Origin: Bacteroidales bacterium
Lineage (GTDB): Bacteria > Bacteroidota > Bacteroidia > Bacteroidales > WCHB1-69
Assembly: GCA_012519525.1 (NCBI GenBank)
Contig: JAAYQB010000025.1
Span: 1-24,942 of the forward strand
Direction: 5' to 3'
DNA length: 24,942 nt
A program made the position numbers and the translations under genes. The notes under the pieces were generated by a model. The model ran no database searches, had not been told where the DNA came from, and saw only the letters and a program-made list of their open reading frames with translations. Below, piece after piece: positions 23,063 through 24,942 of the stretch (positions within the stretch are counted from its first letter, which is position 1; the number at the start of each line of letters is the position of its first letter).

Positions 23063-23150
23063 CGGAGAGACAGGGATTCGAACCCTGGAAGCGCTTACGG
23101 CACTTACACACTTTCCAGGCGTGCTCCTTCAACCACTCGGACACCTCTCC
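23063..23150 (-). tRNA. tRNA-Ser (anticodon GGA)
   Basis: On the minus strand the acceptor arm GGAGAGG (23150-23144) pairs with TCTCTCC (23070-23064), followed by discriminator G. The D-arm is GTCCGAGTGGTTGAAGGAGC. The anticodon arm CACGCCTGGAAAGTGTG carries GGA. A long variable arm follows, as expected for class II serine tRNAs, and then the T-arm CAGGGTTCGAATCCCTG. The 88-nucleotide gene lacks an encoded CCA end (CA follows the discriminator). It lies just upstream of exbB in the same direction. Confidence 0.95.
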
Positions 23151-23366
23151 GGCAGCCCACTTTTTTGAACCGCTAAATTATAAAAAATATCAATAAGATA
23201 AAAATATATTTTCATTTTTTTTTCAACAAATTTTCTATATTTAAATATCTATTTTACAATTTTTTATTTATAATTTTTAATTTTACACTTTTATTTTTAC
23301 ACTCAATATTGATTTTTTTATTGATTAAAATGATAGTAAAAACTCAAAAATGCTCTTTTTTTTGTT

Positions 23367-24137
23367 TTAGTTAATATTAAATAAACGCTTCGCATTAGCG
23401 GTAGTTATTGCCACCACTTCTTCTACGGAAACTTCTTTTAATTCGGCTATTTTTTCCGCTATAAGGGGTATATACGAGCTTTGATTTCGCTTGCCACGAT
23501 AAGGCATGGGTGATAAAAAAGGCGAGTCGGTTTCCAATACAATGTGTGAAAGAGAAATTTCTTTTACTATATCTTGAATGCCTGCATTTTTATAGGTAAC
23601 AACACCTCCTATCCCTAAATAAAAATTCTTTTCTATCGCTTTTTTTGCCTGATTAATGTCGCCTGAAAAGCAATGAAAAACTCCTTTTAACACATATTGT
23701 GAATATTCGTTTAAAACGGTAAGTATTTCTGCAAACGACTTACGCGAGTGAATAACTAAAGGCAAATCGTGTGAAAGTGCAAAATCAATTTGTTTTCGAA
23801 ATGCAAATTGCTGCTCTTTGATAAAGGTTTTATCCCAATATAAATCTATGCCAATCTCTCCAACAGCAATAAAAGTATTCTCTTTGAAATGATTGAAAAT
23901 AAAATTCAATTTATCTTCAACATCTTCTTTTACATCCGACGGGTGCAATCCCAACATAGGATAACATTGCTTAGGAAACTGCTCGCACACCCTAAGCATC
24001 GGCTCAATAGAACAATCGTCTATATTGGGTAAAAGTAATTTTTTAACTCCCGCATTCAAACAAGTTTGCATTACCTCTTCCCTATCCTTATCAAAATCGG
24101 GTAAATAAAAATGAGAATGTGTGTCGATAAACTCCAT
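23367..24137 (-). CDS. TatD-family metal-dependent hydrolase (3'-5' deoxyribonuclease type)
   Basis: The 256-residue TIM-barrel protein shows all metal ligands of the TatD family: H7 and H9 in FIDTHSHF, E94 in VGEIGID, H130 in VIHSR, H155 in FHCFSG and D204 in LETDSPFL. TatD enzymes are cytosolic exonucleases acting on single-stranded DNA and RNA ends, linked to DNA repair and fragment clearance. The closing NAKRLFNIN is the family's typical C-terminus. The start MEFIDTHSHF leaves no room for an extra N-terminal domain. It begins four bases after the HAD phosphatase gene, so the two are probably cotranscribed. Confidence 0.95.
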   Translation of the reverse strand: MEFIDTHSHFYLPDFDKDREEVMQTCLNAGVKKLLLPNIDDCSIEPMLRVCEQFPKQCYPMLGLHPSDVKEDVEDKLNFIFNHFKENTFIAVGEIGIDLYWDKTFIKEQQFAFRKQIDFALSHDLPLVIHSRKSFAEILTVLNEYSQYVLKGVFHCFSGDINQAKKAIEKNFYLGIGGVVTYKNAGIQDIVKEISLSHIVLETDSPFLSPMPYRGKRNQSSYIPLIAEKIAELKEVSVEEVVAITTANAKRLFNIN

Positions 24138-24141
24138 ATTA

Positions 24142-24813
24142 TTAACGCTTTAATAAAGGCAATTCAAATAAAGAGGAAAAATCTTCGGAAGGCAATACCA
24201 AAAAAGTATTAATCCCTAAACTTTGTGCAACCAATGTATTTTGTTCGCCATCTTCTAAAAACAATGTTTCTTCGGGACGTATTTTTGTATCTTCCAACAT
24301 CATTTCATAGATTTTTTTATTGGGTTTGCAAACATTCATTTGAAACGATAAATATTGCTTATCAAAATAGTCTTCCATCGTTTTCCCATGCGGATGAATA
24401 TAAGTCCGAACACAATAATCATAGACTAATGCATTGATATTACTCAACAAATAGATGGTATAATGTTGTCGCAAACGCTCAATAAGGTCTAATTTATATT
24501 TCGGCAAATCAACTAAAAATGAAAAAAAAGCCTTTTTTATTTCTTCTTCCGTTATTTCACGCGATGACATGGCTTTTATTTCTCGAAAAAATTCTTCCGT
24601 CGATATTTTTCCTTCTTCAAAGAGAAGAAAAACTCCTTTTTGACACCAAAAACTCAATAACTCATGCACTCCTTCGATTCCAAGTTTTTCGAAATTTTTG
24701 ATACTTCGTTCTTTATTCAAATTAAGTAATACACCGCCAAAATCAAAGATGAGTGTTTTAATCTCTTTTGTCTTTTCTCCAATATGTAATCTTTCTATCA
24801 ATGAGGGATTCAT
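24142..24813 (-). CDS. HAD-superfamily phosphatase, YihX-like
   Basis: The 223-residue protein is a HAD hydrolase of subfamily IA. Motif I is TLIFDFGGVLLN (nucleophile D24), motif II has YLLSNINA (S124, N125), K163 lies in CKPNKKIYEMM and motif IV is LFLEDGEQNT (E187, D188). The residue two after the nucleophile is Gly rather than the usual Asp. The same D-x-G pattern occurs in YihX, the E. coli alpha-D-glucose-1-phosphate phosphatase. The cap region FEEGKISTEEFFREI also resembles YihX. The substrate is therefore likely a sugar phosphate or other small phosphate, without proof. It is the upstream partner of tatD. Confidence 0.88.
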   Translation of the reverse strand: MNPSLIERLHIGEKTKEIKTLIFDFGGVLLNLNKERSIKNFEKLGIEGVHELLSFWCQKGVFLLFEEGKISTEEFFREIKAMSSREITEEEIKKAFFSFLVDLPKYKLDLIERLRQHYTIYLLSNINALVYDYCVRTYIHPHGKTMEDYFDKQYLSFQMNVCKPNKKIYEMMLEDTKIRPEETLFLEDGEQNTLVAQSLGINTFLVLPSEDFSSLFELPLLKR

Positions 24814-24848
24814 TTAAATATTAATTAGTCGACCCTTAAAAAGCCAAT

Positions 24849-24942
24849 TTATTTTGTCTTTGTATGAAAATAAGGTTGAAAATTGATAGAAATAATTTTT
24901 GAAAAAAGAGCAAAAAAGATGATTTCCATTTGTTCATCATCC
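24849..24942 (-). CDS. Possible C-terminal end of a further minus-strand gene (partial)
   Basis: From the window edge a minus-strand frame is open for about 30 codons (DDEQMEIIFFALFSK and onwards, ending HTKTK) to a TAA at 24851-24849. That is 35 bases before the HAD gene and in the same direction. Such a run could occur by chance even in A/T-rich DNA, and no motif identifies it. It is listed because its orientation and spacing would suit an upstream operon member. Confidence 0.25.
   Translation of the reverse strand, partial: DDEQMEIIFFALFSKIISINFQPYFHTKTK

Noticed and set aside
23303..23330. Palindrome TCAATATTGA and nearby repeated AATCAATA
   Set aside because: Short and A/T-rich in a 216-base A/T-rich spacer between tatD and tRNA-Ser. 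Such matches are expected by chance, and I see nothing else in this spacer.
24919..24942. Possible plus-strand gene start (MISICSSS) at the window end
   Set aside because: Only eight codons with no promoter or motif. The opposing minus-strand frame is at least as plausible.

Overview
The window comes from a Bacteroidota chromosome, most likely a Bacteroidales-type anaerobe. It is strongly AT-rich. Start codons are preceded by A/T-rich sequence without clear Shine-Dalgarno motifs, and several intergenic spaces carry the Bacteroidota -7 box TAnnTTTG. The gene content is also typical: a type A (T9SS) sorting tail, a TamL-type Omp85 lipoprotein, an ftsK-lolA pair and an exbB-exbD-exbD cluster. 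No phage, transposon, CRISPR array or rRNA is visible, and no gene-free stretch exceeds 300 bases.

Layout. Positions 1-606 hold the last ten codons of a protein ending in a QLTLF-type tail, a near-palindrome and an unrecognised 160-residue protein. On the minus strand (6182 to 632) a TolC-like outer-membrane efflux protein is followed by a giant fused 2-hydroxyacyl-CoA dehydratase activase. Diverging from tolC is a short plus-strand pair: a secreted lone TonB C-terminal domain and an MTA/SAH nucleosidase. These converge on a minus-strand GLUG-repeat protein with a T9SS sorting signal. Next is a minus-strand run ftsK, lolA-like, tamL (14689 to 9031). Then comes a tightly packed minus-strand cluster (18729 to 14883): two paralogous secreted proteins of unknown function, the protease SppA and a single-pass membrane protein.

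A divergent promoter region at 18730-18926 leads to the plus-strand run merR, MBL hydrolase, folE. After folE, a terminator oriented for the minus strand closes the cluster exbB, four-TM protein, exbD, exbD. Upstream of exbB lies a tRNA-Ser(GGA) gene, then TatD and a YihX-like HAD phosphatase, and possibly the end of another minus-strand gene at the window edge.

Themes. Most of the window serves the cell envelope: outer-membrane insertion (TamL), lipoprotein carriage (LolA), efflux (TolC), proton-driven energisation (ExbB/ExbD, TonB domain), T9SS cargo and inner-membrane proteolysis (SppA). The part that looks least described is the SppA cluster with its two paralogous secreted proteins. A perfect palindrome sits exactly midway between that cluster's putative promoter and the divergent merR promoter. 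The second notable item is the fused activase, which carries two complete Fe-S/ATPase halves plus an extra four-cysteine motif.
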